NCBI GenBank assembly: GCA_947442255.1
Contig: CANEVO010000001.1
Coordinates: 62,001-126,000, forward strand
Direction of reading: 5' to 3'
From: Opitutia bacterium
GTDB taxonomy: Bacteria; Verrucomicrobiota; Verrucomicrobiae; Opitutales; Opitutaceae
DNA length: 64,000 nt
Below the pieces are notes generated by a model, which was not told where the DNA came from, did no database searches, and saw only the letters and a list, made by a program, of their open reading frames with translations. Below are positions 47,773-56,639 of the stretch, one piece after another. Every line of letters begins with the position of its first letter. Within the stretch, counting starts at the first letter, position 1. A program made the position numbers and the translations under genes.

Positions 47773-48525
47773 ATGAAGGGCCCCCTCTCTCTCCAGCGCT
47801 GGAAAGCCATCTGCGCCTATGACGGCACGCGTTTTTCCGGCTGGCAAAGCCAGGCGGGTAAGGCCGCCATTCAAGACGTGATCGAGGCGCGGCTCGCCGC
47901 GATCTTGAAAACTCCGACCCGGATTCACGGCAGCGGGCGCACCGACGCGGGCGTGCATGCCCTCGCGCAGGTTTTTCATTTCGATGCGGACTGGAATCAT
48001 GGGCCCGAGAAATTGCTTTCGGCCTTTCGCGTGGGTCTGCCCGCGACGATTCAGGTGAAATCCGTCGGCGCCGTGCCGGCCGATTTTCACGCCCGGTTCG
48101 ACGCGAAGGGCAAGCGGTACGTTTACCACGTGCACCTCGGCGACGCGGATCCTTTCTGGCGGCCGTATTGCTGGTCATTTTTCCGGCCGCTGGATGTCGC
48201 GAATATGCAGGCGGCGGCAGTGGTGCTGCGGGGGCGGCATGATTTTCGTTCGTTTACCGCGCTCAATGGACCGGAGCGGGAGGACACGATCCGCGACTTG
48301 CGCCGGCTCGATGTCATGCGCCGCGGTCGGATGATCCGGATCACGGCCGAGGCGGAGGGGTTTCTCTACAAGATGGTGCGCAGCCTCGCCGGTGTGCTCA
48401 TCGCGGTCGGGGAGGGGAAATTGACGATTGCAAACGTGGAAAAAATCTTACGGGCGCGCGAACGCACCGAGGCGGTGAAAACGGCGCCGCCGCACGCACT
48501 GTTTCTCGCCCGGGTGTTTTACTGA
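47773..48525 (+). CDS. truA: tRNA pseudouridine synthase A
   Basis: 250 residues. TruA makes pseudouridine at positions 38-40 of tRNA anticodon loops. The catalytic Asp is in GSGRTDAGVHALAQ, and the conserved YDGTRFSGWQ, RYVYHVHL and FLYKMVRSLAGVLI regions are present. Start at ATG 47773, 33 bases after ruvX. Confidence 0.93.
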   Translation: MKGPLSLQRWKAICAYDGTRFSGWQSQAGKAAIQDVIEARLAAILKTPTRIHGSGRTDAGVHALAQVFHFDADWNHGPEKLLSAFRVGLPATIQVKSVGAVPADFHARFDAKGKRYVYHVHLGDADPFWRPYCWSFFRPLDVANMQAAAVVLRGRHDFRSFTALNGPEREDTIRDLRRLDVMRRGRMIRITAEAEGFLYKMVRSLAGVLIAVGEGKLTIANVEKILRARERTEAVKTAPPHALFLARVFY

Positions 48526-48623
48526 AACGACGCTACGATGATGTCCCTTGGCACAGGAGGCAGGGCGGAGGCGGCTCGGGCCGTCCGCCGCAGCGCAAGC
48601 AGGAGCGTGGAAGGCGTTGCGCC

Positions 48624-49367
48624 ATGAAACTGTTGGGCCAATTCGGGCGGGGCTTCGTCGATGTGCTCTTTCCGCCGATTTGTGTGCATTGCCGGGGGCT
48701 CGTCGAGTCGGCCGGCGGCGAGCCGGAGTTTCGTTCGCTCTGCCGGCGTTGCGTGGCGCAACTCGATTGGGTGCGTCCGCCGCATTGCGCGACCTGCGGG
48801 CATCCGTTTTACGGGGTGGTTGAGGGAGAACGCATCTGCCCGCATTGTGACGGGCTTGATCCGGCATTTCACGAAGGGCGTACGGCCGTCTTGTTCAAAG
48901 GCCCGGCCCGATCCCTCGTCATCGAGCTGAAATATCATCGCGGGCTCCACGTCCTGGCCGACATCGAGGAAATTTTCCGACAGGCCCCGCATCTGATCGA
49001 GCGGGCGAAAGGATCCGTCCTGGTACCGGTGCCGTTGCATCCGCGAAAGGCGCGGGAGCGGGGGTACAACCAGGCGGAGCTGCTGGCCGAGGCGCTGGCG
49101 CGGGCGGCCGGAGGCGACGCTAGCGTGGGCCGGCTGTTGCGGCGTTCGGTCGATACCCACTCGCAAACGGCATTCGACCGACGCACTCGATTGGCGAATT
49201 TGAAAAATGCCTTTGCACTCGCGCCGGACGCCGAACTTAATCCCGCGATTCATTACATCCTCGTCGACGATGTTTTCACGACCGGTTCCACGCTCAATAG
49301 TTGTGCGCGCACGCTGCGTCGGGCTGGCGGTCTGAACGTCGACGTCATCACTTTTGGCCACGGCTGA
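48624..49367 (+). CDS. ComF family phosphoribosyltransferase-like protein
   Basis: 247 residues. An N-terminal zinc-ribbon-like part has four paired cysteines (CVHCRG, CRRCV, CATCGHPF, CPHCDG), followed by a PRTase domain with the PRPP-loop ILVDDVFTTGSTLNSCA and VPVPLHPRKARERGYNQAELLA. ComF proteins are tied to DNA uptake and possibly to Holliday/replication functions; the enzymatic reaction is not established. 98 bases separate it from truA. Confidence 0.9.
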   Translation: MKLLGQFGRGFVDVLFPPICVHCRGLVESAGGEPEFRSLCRRCVAQLDWVRPPHCATCGHPFYGVVEGERICPHCDGLDPAFHEGRTAVLFKGPARSLVIELKYHRGLHVLADIEEIFRQAPHLIERAKGSVLVPVPLHPRKARERGYNQAELLAEALARAAGGDASVGRLLRRSVDTHSQTAFDRRTRLANLKNAFALAPDAELNPAIHYILVDDVFTTGSTLNSCARTLRRAGGLNVDVITFGHG

Positions 49368-49375
49368 TCATCGCG

Positions 49376-50245
49376 ATGCATTTCGACAAACCGACCTACA
49401 CGGTTCGCAAGACGCCCAAGAAGAAGGGTATTCCCGAGGGGCTTTATACCAAGGATCCCCTTTCGGGAGAGATCCTCTTTAACAAGGAAGTGGAGGACAA
49501 CCAGATGGTTGTGCCCAAGAGCGGCCATCACTTTCCCATCGGTGCGCGCGCCCGGATCGTCCGGTTGATCGACGCGGAAACCTTTACCGAGGTCGACATG
49601 GCGGTGCGGTCGGGTGACCCCCTCAAGTTCGTCGATTCGCAGGCCTATCCCGACCGGATCAAGCGCTACGAAAAGGAAAGCGGCCTGCCCGAGGCGGTGG
49701 TGTGCGGAACGGGCAAAATCCATGGCATCGCGGTGGCCGTGGCGGTGATGGACTTTCGCTTCTGCGGCGGTGCCATGGGGGCGGCGACGGGAGAAAAAAT
49801 CACCCGGACGATCGAGACGGCGATCCGGGAAAAGATGCCGTGTATCATATTCAGCGCCTCGGGCGGCGCGCGCATGCAGGAGGGTATTTACTCTCTCATG
49901 CAGATGGCGAAGACCAGCGCAGCGCTCGGCCGGCTGGCGCAGGCCCGGGTGCCTTTCATCTCGGTGCTGACGCATCCGACCATGGGCGGCGTGACGGCGA
50001 GCTTCGCGACCTTGGGCGACGTCATCATCGCCGAGCCCGGCGCCCACATCGGTTTTGCCGGCGCGCGGGTGATCAAGGACACGACAAAGCAATCACTGCC
50101 GGCCGGATTTCAGACGGCGGAATTTTTGCTTAAACACGGACTCATCGACCAGATCGTCAGCCGGCTGGAGATGCGCGACCGGCTGAGGGATATTCTATCG
50201 GCGCTTTATCCCCGCCCGAAGCCGGTCCCCGCGGCGGCCTCCTGA
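49376..50245 (+). CDS. accD: Acetyl-CoA carboxylase carboxyltransferase subunit beta, zinc-ribbon cysteines absent
   Basis: 289 residues. AccD with AccA transfers CO2 from carboxybiotin to acetyl-CoA in fatty acid synthesis. Crotonase-fold motifs are intact: SASGGARMQEGIYSLMQMAKTS, VLTHPTMGGVTASFA, IAEPGAHIGFAGARVI and GFQTAEFLLKHGLID. At the N-terminus the family's zinc-ribbon pattern C-x2-C...C-x2-C (IPEG-x-TK-C-x2-C-G) appears as IPEGLYTKDPLSGEI and VVPKSGHHF, so all four zinc cysteines are replaced (Asp27, Ser30, Val46, Ser49). The rest of the domain is retained. Whether this is a lineage trait is not known from the window. It follows comF by eight bases. Confidence 0.9.
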   Translation: MHFDKPTYTVRKTPKKKGIPEGLYTKDPLSGEILFNKEVEDNQMVVPKSGHHFPIGARARIVRLIDAETFTEVDMAVRSGDPLKFVDSQAYPDRIKRYEKESGLPEAVVCGTGKIHGIAVAVAVMDFRFCGGAMGAATGEKITRTIETAIREKMPCIIFSASGGARMQEGIYSLMQMAKTSAALGRLAQARVPFISVLTHPTMGGVTASFATLGDVIIAEPGAHIGFAGARVIKDTTKQSLPAGFQTAEFLLKHGLIDQIVSRLEMRDRLRDILSALYPRPKPVPAAAS

Positions 50246-50262
50246 GGCGTCCGTCTGCCGCC

Positions 50263-51537
50263 ATGTCAGCGCCCGATCCGGCCGGCATCACGGCGGCGAC
50301 GGAGTTTCTGTTCGCGCAAAAGGCGCACGGCGCAAAGTTTGGCATCGACCGGATGGCCCGGTTCTCCGAGGAACTCGGACATCCGGAGCGCGGCCTGCCA
50401 TGCCTGCACATTGCCGGAACCAACGGCAAAGGCTCAGTCGCCGCCATGATCGAGTCGATTCTGTGCGCGGCCGGCTGGCGGACGGGCCTGTTTACCTCGC
50501 CGCACCTCGTGAAACCGGGGGAGCGCGTGCAAGTCGATCGACTGGCCCTGACCGACGCCGAGCTGATGGACTACGTCGCCGAACTGCGACCGCTAGCGGA
50601 TAGGGTGGCGGCAAACGCGGCCGACGACCGCCCGAGCTTCTTCGAATTCATGACCGCGATGGCTTTTTTGCAGTTCACGCGCAAGCGGTGTGACGTGGCG
50701 GTGCTCGAAGTGGGGCTCGGCGGAAGGTTGGATGCGACGAACGTCGTCATACCCGAAGTCAGCGTCATCACGTCGATCGGTTTGGATCACTGCGAAATCC
50801 TGGGCGAAACGTTGGAACAGATCGCGGCCGAGAAGGGCGGGATCGTGAAACCGGATCGGCCGGTGGTTCTCGGACAGATGCCGCCGGCGGCCGAAGACGT
50901 GATTCGGGAGATGGCGGCGCAGCGCAGGGCGCCGGTGATTTCCGTGGCGGAACGGTTTGGCGACAACCTCGCGAATTATCCGACGACCAATCTGGAGGGC
51001 GATTACCAGCGTTGGAATGCGGCGACGGCGATGCTGGCCGTGCAATCGCTGCCGCCGAAATGGCAAATGGGCGACGACGTGATCAGGCGGGGCCTGGCCC
51101 GGGTCGCGTGGCCGGGGCGATGGCAGCGGCTGCAGGTGGCGGGACGTCTGCTGGTGTTGGATGCGTCGCACAATCCCGAGGGAGCTCAGGTGCTCGAAGC
51201 CAGTCTCGCCCGGCTCGTTGCCGAAACCGGTCGTGCGCCGGTCGTCATCACGGGCGCATTGGGAACGGCGCGCGCGCGACCGTTGATCGAAACGATTTGC
51301 CGGCATGCCGCCCGGCTCCATCTCGTCGTGCCGCATCAACCGCGGGCGTGCAGTCACGCGGAAATGGAAGCGCTCGTGCCGGCGGATTTTCGCGGGAAAG
51401 TCATTCGCGATACGGTGGCGAATTTATTTCCCGCGGCCGGACAATGCAGGGCCGGCGCGCCGGACGACGTGATTGTCGTTACCGGATCGATCTACCTTCT
51501 CGGTGAAGTACTCGCGCGATTTAGTCGGCCGGAGTAG
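50263..51537 (+). CDS. folC: Bifunctional dihydrofolate/folylpolyglutamate synthase
   Basis: 424 residues. FolC attaches L-glutamate to dihydropteroate and adds further glutamates to folates using ATP. The P-loop is HIAGTNGKGSVAAMIESIL at about residue 46-64. FTSPHLVKPGERVQVD, AVLEVGLGGRLDATN, ITSIGLDHCEILG and LDASHNPEGAQ follow as in Mur-ligase-type FolC. It starts 17 bases after accD; the accD-folC order is common in bacteria. Confidence 0.92.
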   Translation: MSAPDPAGITAATEFLFAQKAHGAKFGIDRMARFSEELGHPERGLPCLHIAGTNGKGSVAAMIESILCAAGWRTGLFTSPHLVKPGERVQVDRLALTDAELMDYVAELRPLADRVAANAADDRPSFFEFMTAMAFLQFTRKRCDVAVLEVGLGGRLDATNVVIPEVSVITSIGLDHCEILGETLEQIAAEKGGIVKPDRPVVLGQMPPAAEDVIREMAAQRRAPVISVAERFGDNLANYPTTNLEGDYQRWNAATAMLAVQSLPPKWQMGDDVIRRGLARVAWPGRWQRLQVAGRLLVLDASHNPEGAQVLEASLARLVAETGRAPVVITGALGTARARPLIETICRHAARLHLVVPHQPRACSHAEMEALVPADFRGKVIRDTVANLFPAAGQCRAGAPDDVIVVTGSIYLLGEVLARFSRPE

Positions 51538-51612
51538 GCGACCCAAATGGCGAGTGTCGCACGGAACGAAACACGGGCCGAACGGGCCGTGGCCGGCACC
51601 CGCGGCCCGCGA

Positions 51613-53154
51613 TCAAAAACGCACGAGGGCAGCCGTCGCCGGCACGTCCTTGATGATTTGGGACGGCTGCGGGCCGACACCCAAGTAACGCAAATTGGGC
51701 AGTTGATCGTCGGCCGGCCAGCGTTCACCGGCGTAGGCGACGTCGAGCAGGCTCTTCACCATCGCGGCCGCGTAACGCTGCGCGTTGCCGGGGAGATCGG
51801 CGAAACGACGGACCTGCGAAATATCCTCCGCCCAACCCGGATGACGGGTGTAGACCGGCCGGAGTGTTTTGCGGACGGCTTCGTTGCGGGGGACGTGGGT
51901 CAGCCGCCGGCCATCCGCAGTCTCGTAGCCGATGCAAATCTGCAGATCGCCCCGCCAGTCACCGCTGTGCGTGAGCGCATCGAGTTTGTTGATCATCACG
52001 TCCTGAAAACCACCGTAGCGTAGCGCGTCGCCCTTCTCCACGGCATCATACCAACCCACCATGCGCTGCCGCCCGGTGCTCGTGCCGAATTCGATTTGTT
52101 TGAGTTTGGTGGTCAGCGGCTGCGTATCGTCCATCTGCGTGAGGAACGTATGCGTGCCGACCTTGGTGTCGTAGGCCTTGGCGACGCCGAACGTGTGAAT
52201 GCGTTGTACGGGAATACCCGCGCTTTCGAAGAATTCCGGGGTGTAGGTGTGGGAAGCGGTGACGTTCGGCGAATAACCATGCCGCTTGTCGAGCCAGTAC
52301 GCCTGGCCGAATTCGCCGATGATCGTGCGGCCGGCGGCGAGTTCCCGCAGGATGAGTTCGCGCACTTCACCGATGTTTTTGGCGAGGGCCGTCCCCGCCT
52401 GCCAGTAGACGCTGGTGAGAACGTCGAGATTGAGGGTGAAGGGCGCCGGGCCGCGGAAGCGTGTGAAATCGAATTCCTCGCGCGAAAAAACGCCGAGCTC
52501 GATGGCCTCGGCATTGGCGCGTTGTTCGGCCGCAGTGAGTTTTTCGAAGAATTCGTGCCACGTGGCGCCGTTTACGCGGCAGACGTGCTGGATTGTGCGG
52601 CAGGCGCGGTCGGCGCGGGCGGCAAGTTTGCGGGCAAAGAAATTCGGTCCCGCGAGAAAGTCCGAGAACGTGATCTGCCACTGCGACACTTCGTCGACGT
52701 AGGCCGGCGTGATGCCGCGTCCTGTCGAGCCCCGGGCTTCCTCCGCGAGCACATTCACGCGGTAGTCTTCCCAGGCGAGGTCGAGCAGCCGGTGGGAGAG
52801 ATCCGAGACGAGCGTGCGTTCGTCGATCAATAAACGCGAGAGGATGGCGTGGCCCTTTTGCTCAAGCGGGCGGGTTTCCCACCAGATCTTGCGTGGATCC
52901 GCGACCACGCCGCTGCCGATGCAGAGGTGGGCGGCATCGCGCACGACGACGCCGGCGGGCAGTAAGTTGAGCTTGAGGCCCCCGGCCGTGTGCCCGGAAT
53001 TGGCGCCTCCATTAACTTTGAGGACGACCGACACGGGCGCTCCGGTGCCCCGGAGTTCTTCGGCGACTTCCGGGATGAGGCGGCCCTTGCCCTCGTCACC
53101 AAGGGAAATGCCCACGTCGGCGATAAGCTGGCTGGAAAAAGGGAGGAGGGACAT
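51613..53154 (-). CDS. purA: Adenylosuccinate synthetase, divergent long form
   Basis: 513 residues, about 80 more than usual. PurA makes adenylosuccinate from IMP, aspartate and GTP. The P-loop [10 protein letters not shown] keeps the catalytic Asp (about residue 20), and the GHT histidine is at about 55 (ANSGHTAGG). [11 protein letters not shown] matches the IMP-loop of the family, and [14 protein letters not shown] and MINKLDALT (near the usual guanine-binding TKLDVL) are recognisable. Elsewhere it is divergent; the usual FEGAQG is EFGQAY-like and R-V-G-A-G-P-F-P-T-E is [10 protein letters not shown]. Substitutions may alter regulation or substrate. No second purA is seen here. Confidence 0.8.
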   Translation of the reverse strand: MSLLPFSSQLIADVGISLGDEGKGRLIPEVAEELRGTGAPVSVVLKVNGGANSGHTAGGLKLNLLPAGVVVRDAAHLCIGSGVVADPRKIWWETRPLEQKGHAILSRLLIDERTLVSDLSHRLLDLAWEDYRVNVLAEEARGSTGRGITPAYVDEVSQWQITFSDFLAGPNFFARKLAARADRACRTIQHVCRVNGATWHEFFEKLTAAEQRANAEAIELGVFSREEFDFTRFRGPAPFTLNLDVLTSVYWQAGTALAKNIGEVRELILRELAAGRTIIGEFGQAYWLDKRHGYSPNVTASHTYTPEFFESAGIPVQRIHTFGVAKAYDTKVGTHTFLTQMDDTQPLTTKLKQIEFGTSTGRQRMVGWYDAVEKGDALRYGGFQDVMINKLDALTHSGDWRGDLQICIGYETADGRRLTHVPRNEAVRKTLRPVYTRHPGWAEDISQVRRFADLPGNAQRYAAAMVKSLLDVAYAGERWPADDQLPNLRYLGVGPQPSQIIKDVPATAALVRF

Positions 53155-53562
53155 GGTTGCGGGAAAAAATCGGCAACCGAAGCTCGTCCGTGAGGAATGG
53201 AAAAACCCCTGTTGTCCGGAAGGGAAAACGCGACCGACGAGAAGAGCGCAAACAGAAAACGGCGGATGGATTTTGCCGTGCGTCGTTCAAACCGCATCGC
53301 GCGCCGGCGGGCAGGCGATTTTTCGGTGGATGAAATTCGGCGGTCGCGAACGGGTGCGGCGCGCCGAAAAACGTGACCGGAAGCGAAACGCGTGCGTCTG
53401 AGTGGCCGCGTGCTTCGATGAACAGTCCCGCGGATTTTTTTTCCGAGAGTTGACGGCGGCAGACTTATCGGGACGATAAATACTTCGACGGTTCCGAAAC
53501 TCATCCGCAGGTTTGTTCCTCGGTTCGTTGTCGTCGGATAATCATCAACCCAAAAACATAAT
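53155..53562. other. Intergenic region between purA and the lysine-rich miniprotein gene
   Basis: About 400 bases with no supported coding frame. It should carry the promoters of both flanking, divergent genes. Near 53435-53443 there is a run of eight T. A TTGACG hexamer at 53450-53455 and a GATAAA at 53475-53480 (19 bases apart) may be a weak promoter for the miniprotein. Confidence 0.5.
53450..53480 (+). promoter_or_regulatory. Possible promoter upstream of the lysine-rich miniprotein
   Basis: TTGACG at 53450-53455 and GATAAA at 53475-53480 with a long 19-base spacer. It would give a leader of about 75 bases. Tentative. Confidence 0.3.
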
Positions 53563-53661
53563 ATGGCTAAATCCCAAAACTCGAAGAAACAGACCAAAAA
53601 AGCGCCCGCCAAGACCGCCAAGCAAAAAAAGCAGGCGAAGCAGGTGAAGAAGGGGAAGTAA
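53563..53661 (+). CDS. Lysine-rich miniprotein of 32 residues
   Basis: ATG 53563 to TAA 53661. The product begins MAKSQNSKKQTKKAPAKTAK and ends KKQAKQVKKGK; it is about 41 percent lysine, with Gln, Ala and Thr, and has no acidic or aromatic residues. Composition matches the disordered tails of ribosomal proteins, histone-H1-like proteins and some small ribosomal-associated peptides. A strong terminator lies 42 bases downstream and an AT-rich leader precedes the start, which argues for a real, possibly highly expressed gene. Function unknown; nucleic-acid binding is inferred from charge alone. Confidence 0.65.
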   Translation: MAKSQNSKKQTKKAPAKTAKQKKQAKQVKKGK

Positions 53662-53702
53662 ATTTCCCGTATCCGTCCGGCCGGTTGATTCCGGCCGTCT
53701 CG

Positions 53703-53740
53703 AAACAGCACAGCTCCCAAAGCTGTGCTGTTTTCTTTTG
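53703..53740 (+). terminator. Rho-independent terminator after the lysine-rich miniprotein
   Basis: AAACAGCACAGCT and AGCTGTGCTGTTT form a perfect 13-base stem around CCCAA, ending in TCTTTTG. Confidence 0.9.
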
Positions 53741-53855
53741 TCCCGCCCGCGATGCCGGGAGGCGCTGGCGGTGGAAGCGGGCAAGGGGCCGGCCCGATGG
53801 TGGGATTGCGGAGATCGTCCTCGTGTTTGCGGCGGGCCGATCTTTTATCGAGGGC

Positions 53856-54512
53856 ATGCCCCTGGATCCCCATTCCGACTTCGACCATACTGTCATGGAC
53901 CTCATCGAGCACAACCCCGGCGGGGTGGTGCCTATGACGCCAGCCTACCAGGACGCTTTGGCCCGTCTTTACGCCGCGCACCAGATTTACGCGAATGCGG
54001 ATCACAAAAACGGTCATGTCACGGCGCGTTCGCTGGCGAGGCTCCCTTGTTTCCAGGCGGGTAATCTGGCGGCGCTGCTTGCCGGGGAGATCGTCGCTGC
54101 AACGTTGGAATCCAACACCGGCATTTTTGACCGTTACGTCCGGTCGCTGGCTCCCGCGGTACGTGAAAAAGCCGAATACTTTCGGGCGACTATCGCCGGT
54201 CGCCCGGCGCATCACCGGAAGCACGGCGATGGGGCCAGAACAATCATGCAGGATCCGCTGCACACGCTGTTCCTGGTTCCGGGATCGGGACCCCATCCCG
54301 GGTTGCCGGGTAACTATCTCTACGGATCCGTTTTGCAATTGAGCGCGGACCCAGCCGCGGGGTGGTCGGTGCACATTCACGACAGCGACGACGGAGCGGC
54401 TTCGGCGGATGCGCCGACAATGGCGGACGCGTTTGCCAAACTTCAGGAACTCATCGAGAGCGCGCCGTTCACCCTGCCGGAAATCGAAGCGCTGGGCTTT
54501 AAGATGAGCTGA
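53856..54512 (+). CDS. Protein of unknown function
   Basis: 218 residues from ATG 53856 (LDPHSDFDHTVMDLIEHNPGG). It has no signal peptide or membrane segment. Features include MTPAYQDALARLYAAHQIYAN, GHVTARSLARLPCFQAGNLA, and near the end LFLVPGSGPHPGLPGNYLYG. Composition and codon use match its neighbours, so it is probably real. I recognise no domain. It stands between the miniprotein terminator and a converging minus-strand cluster. Confidence 0.6.
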   Translation: MPLDPHSDFDHTVMDLIEHNPGGVVPMTPAYQDALARLYAAHQIYANADHKNGHVTARSLARLPCFQAGNLAALLAGEIVAATLESNTGIFDRYVRSLAPAVREKAEYFRATIAGRPAHHRKHGDGARTIMQDPLHTLFLVPGSGPHPGLPGNYLYGSVLQLSADPAAGWSVHIHDSDDGAASADAPTMADAFAKLQELIESAPFTLPEIEALGFKMS

Positions 54513-54551
54513 CCCGTTGGGCAGCCCGTGCGCGGTCCACTTACCCTTGGT

Positions 54552-55478
54552 TCAAGAGCGCTTTTTCCGGTCGCCCGCAGCGTCGGCAGTGCCGCCGGGC
54601 GGAACCACGCGGCCCCCAATCAAATCGGCATCGCTGGCGGCAGCGGCCCGACGGAAGAATTCCACGCAGCGCGCGATCTCGGCCTCCATCACCGGCGTGC
54701 GGGCCTCGTATTCCAGATAGACGATACCGGTGAAACCCTGACGGCGCAGTTCCGCCAGCTGGCCGGTTGCGTTCGAGCCGCCGGTGCCCCACGGCACGTC
54801 CCGGGCGGTGCGCGTGAATTGGACGATATCCTTGAAGTGCAGCGAAATCAGCCGACCCTCCGTTTTTCGCAGCGCGGCGACCGGATCAAGGCCGGAACGC
54901 GCCTAGTGGCCGGTATCCGCGCAGAAGCCCATGTGCTTTCCGTAGGGCTGCAGGGCCGCGACGAGATGCTCGGGTGGATCGTCCGGATCGTAGTGATTGT
55001 GAAAGGTGACACCGACGCCGAACTCCCGCGCGAGTTGATCGAGGAGCGGTATTTCCGTCGACCACTTGGCCTTCGGCGGCTCGACGGCGATGTCCCGCAT
55101 GCCCATCGCCTTCGCGAACGTGAAAAGCTGCCGCCACTCGGTTCCGTTAATGGCACTTACGACACCCATACTCGTCATCGTGACACCTTTTTCCTGCAAT
55201 ATGGCCAGAATCCGGCCACGCGTGGCCGCATCCATGGTCGGTGCCAGGGTCCCTCCGATACCTTCCCCGATCCGTTGCCGGGTAAATCCCTGCAGGTGGT
55301 GAATTCCGAGGTTCGCCGCTTTGTCGGCGGTTTCGGCCAGTGTCAGGTTGTTGTAGGTCCAAGCTTGCAGGCCCAGTGTCGGCGCCGCTGACCGGGTAGG
55401 GCCGTTCAGCGGCTGGCACGCCGTCAACACGAGTGCGGCGAGAATGGGGATAGGGCGAACGTGTCGAAAGAGAGTCAT
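54552..55478 (-). pseudogene. Sugar phosphate isomerase/epimerase lipoprotein with in-frame TAG
   Basis: One minus-strand frame, about 309 codons, encodes a TIM-barrel sugar isomerase/epimerase (xylose-isomerase-like AP endonuclease 2 family) behind a lipoprotein-like signal (ALVLTACQ lipobox). Family motifs include LGLQAWTYNNLTLAE, GVTFHNHYDP, GFCADTGH, then LISLHFKD and GIVYLEYEA. At 54903-54905 a TAG replaces what should be a tryptophan (context DTGH-stop-ARSGLDP). Sequence after the stop is still well conserved, so the lesion is recent, or is a sequencing or assembly error. Without it the protein would be complete. It is the last gene of the PQQ/DUF4159 cluster. Confidence 0.8.
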
Positions 55479-55514
55479 TGGGTGGGAGCGGCGGACAGCC
55501 GGAGCCATCGCCGC

Positions 55515-56504
55515 TCAATGCGTCATCAGGTAGAAAACGATGTTGATGCCGCGCGGATAGGCGCGGGCTTCGGAGAATATTTTGAAATAGTCCGCTTGTT
55601 CGCCTTCGCGCTCCCAGCCGTCGCTGATGTCCGAGTTGTGAATGGCGAGCACGCTGATGCGTTGCCGGTCATCGAGGAGGGCCTGCACGTGCATCGTCTC
55701 GTATCCCACGCCACGATCGCTGGCGGTTGGATTCGAAGTGGGATCGGCGGGATTGTAGTTGGTATTCCAGCGCTGCATCGACGGAACGCGCAGACTGCTC
55801 ATCGGCCCTCGCAGCTCGAACACGCAGTGGAAAATTGGATGCTCCATCGACAATTCGGTCCAGGTCCGGCCGGGCAGCACGCGGTTTATCTCGGCCCGAA
55901 GATTCTGCTAGGCCAGCGCACCCCAAAAATCGTTCACGAGCAGCACGCCGCCATTCGAGAGATACTGGCGCAGTGCGTTGATCTCGGCGGGACGCAGCGC
56001 GAGGCGCTCGATGTGCTCCATGTAGATGAACGGATAGTCCGCGAGATCGGGACTGGTGAGCTTGAGCACACGGGCATCGGGATCGGCCTTCATGGACGTG
56101 AGCTGCTGCAGGCGGTGGGAAAAATTCAGGTCGGCATCGGGGTAGTCGACCACCCAGCCCATCCGGCCGAGGCCACCGAATCGGTCGCCGCCGCGACCGC
56201 CCCCGCCGCCGAAACTCCCGCGAAACCCACCGCGTTCGGTCGGGCGCGAGGGGTCGGACCAGAAGATGATTCGGGCAAAGGTGAACACGTCTTTTTTAAA
56301 TCCCAGCGGGTTCGTCCATTCGGGCAATGTGATGCTGTGGCCCACCGTTTCGCGTGCGGTCCGGACCGTTTCTTCGTCGACGTAGCCACCGCCCTCGAGC
56401 CGCACCAGCGACCCGCCCCCGTCCGTGTCGGGCTGCGCGAGGCCCGTGCCGGTCACGGCCGCAAATAAGAGGAGGCTCGCGATTATTCCGGGTCGACGGA
56501 TCAT
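55515..56504 (-). pseudogene. DUF4159 secreted protein with in-frame TAG
   Basis: One minus-strand frame (ATG 56504, end 55515; about 330 codons) encodes a signal peptide (IIASLLLFAAVTGTGLAQ), a Gly-rich spacer, and a DUF4159 domain with FIYMEHIERLALRPAEINAL, LSNGGVLLVNDFWG, then the conserved EHPIFHCVFEL and a C-terminal GINIVFYLMTH. A TAG at 55908-55910, in the context GALA-stop-QNLRAE, interrupts the domain at a position where the family often has tryptophan. The sequence after it remains conserved. DUF4159 proteins are secreted or periplasmic and of unknown function, often near PQQ enzymes in planctomycetes and Verrucomicrobiota. Confidence 0.8.
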
Positions 56505-56639
56505 CTTAGTGCCTTGACAGACGCCCGCTAGACTCGGACGAGCCGGCGGCGAGTCCATAAGAAATAGTCCAAGGAAGGTTTGTGGCCCGTGAGGAAATTA
56601 GGCGCCGGATCCGGGGTTGAGATCCCGTGCGCGCCAAAG

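Noticed and set aside
51613..53154. PurA as a phage-type PurZ for 2-aminoadenine synthesis
   Set aside because: The catalytic Asp is retained in GDEGKG, whereas PurZ proteins have it replaced, and no phage-like genes are near.
52827..54380. Long minus-strand frame covering the lysine-rich miniprotein and the purA upstream region
   Set aside because: No family-like residues; it crosses a perfect terminator and overlaps the purA start in a different frame.
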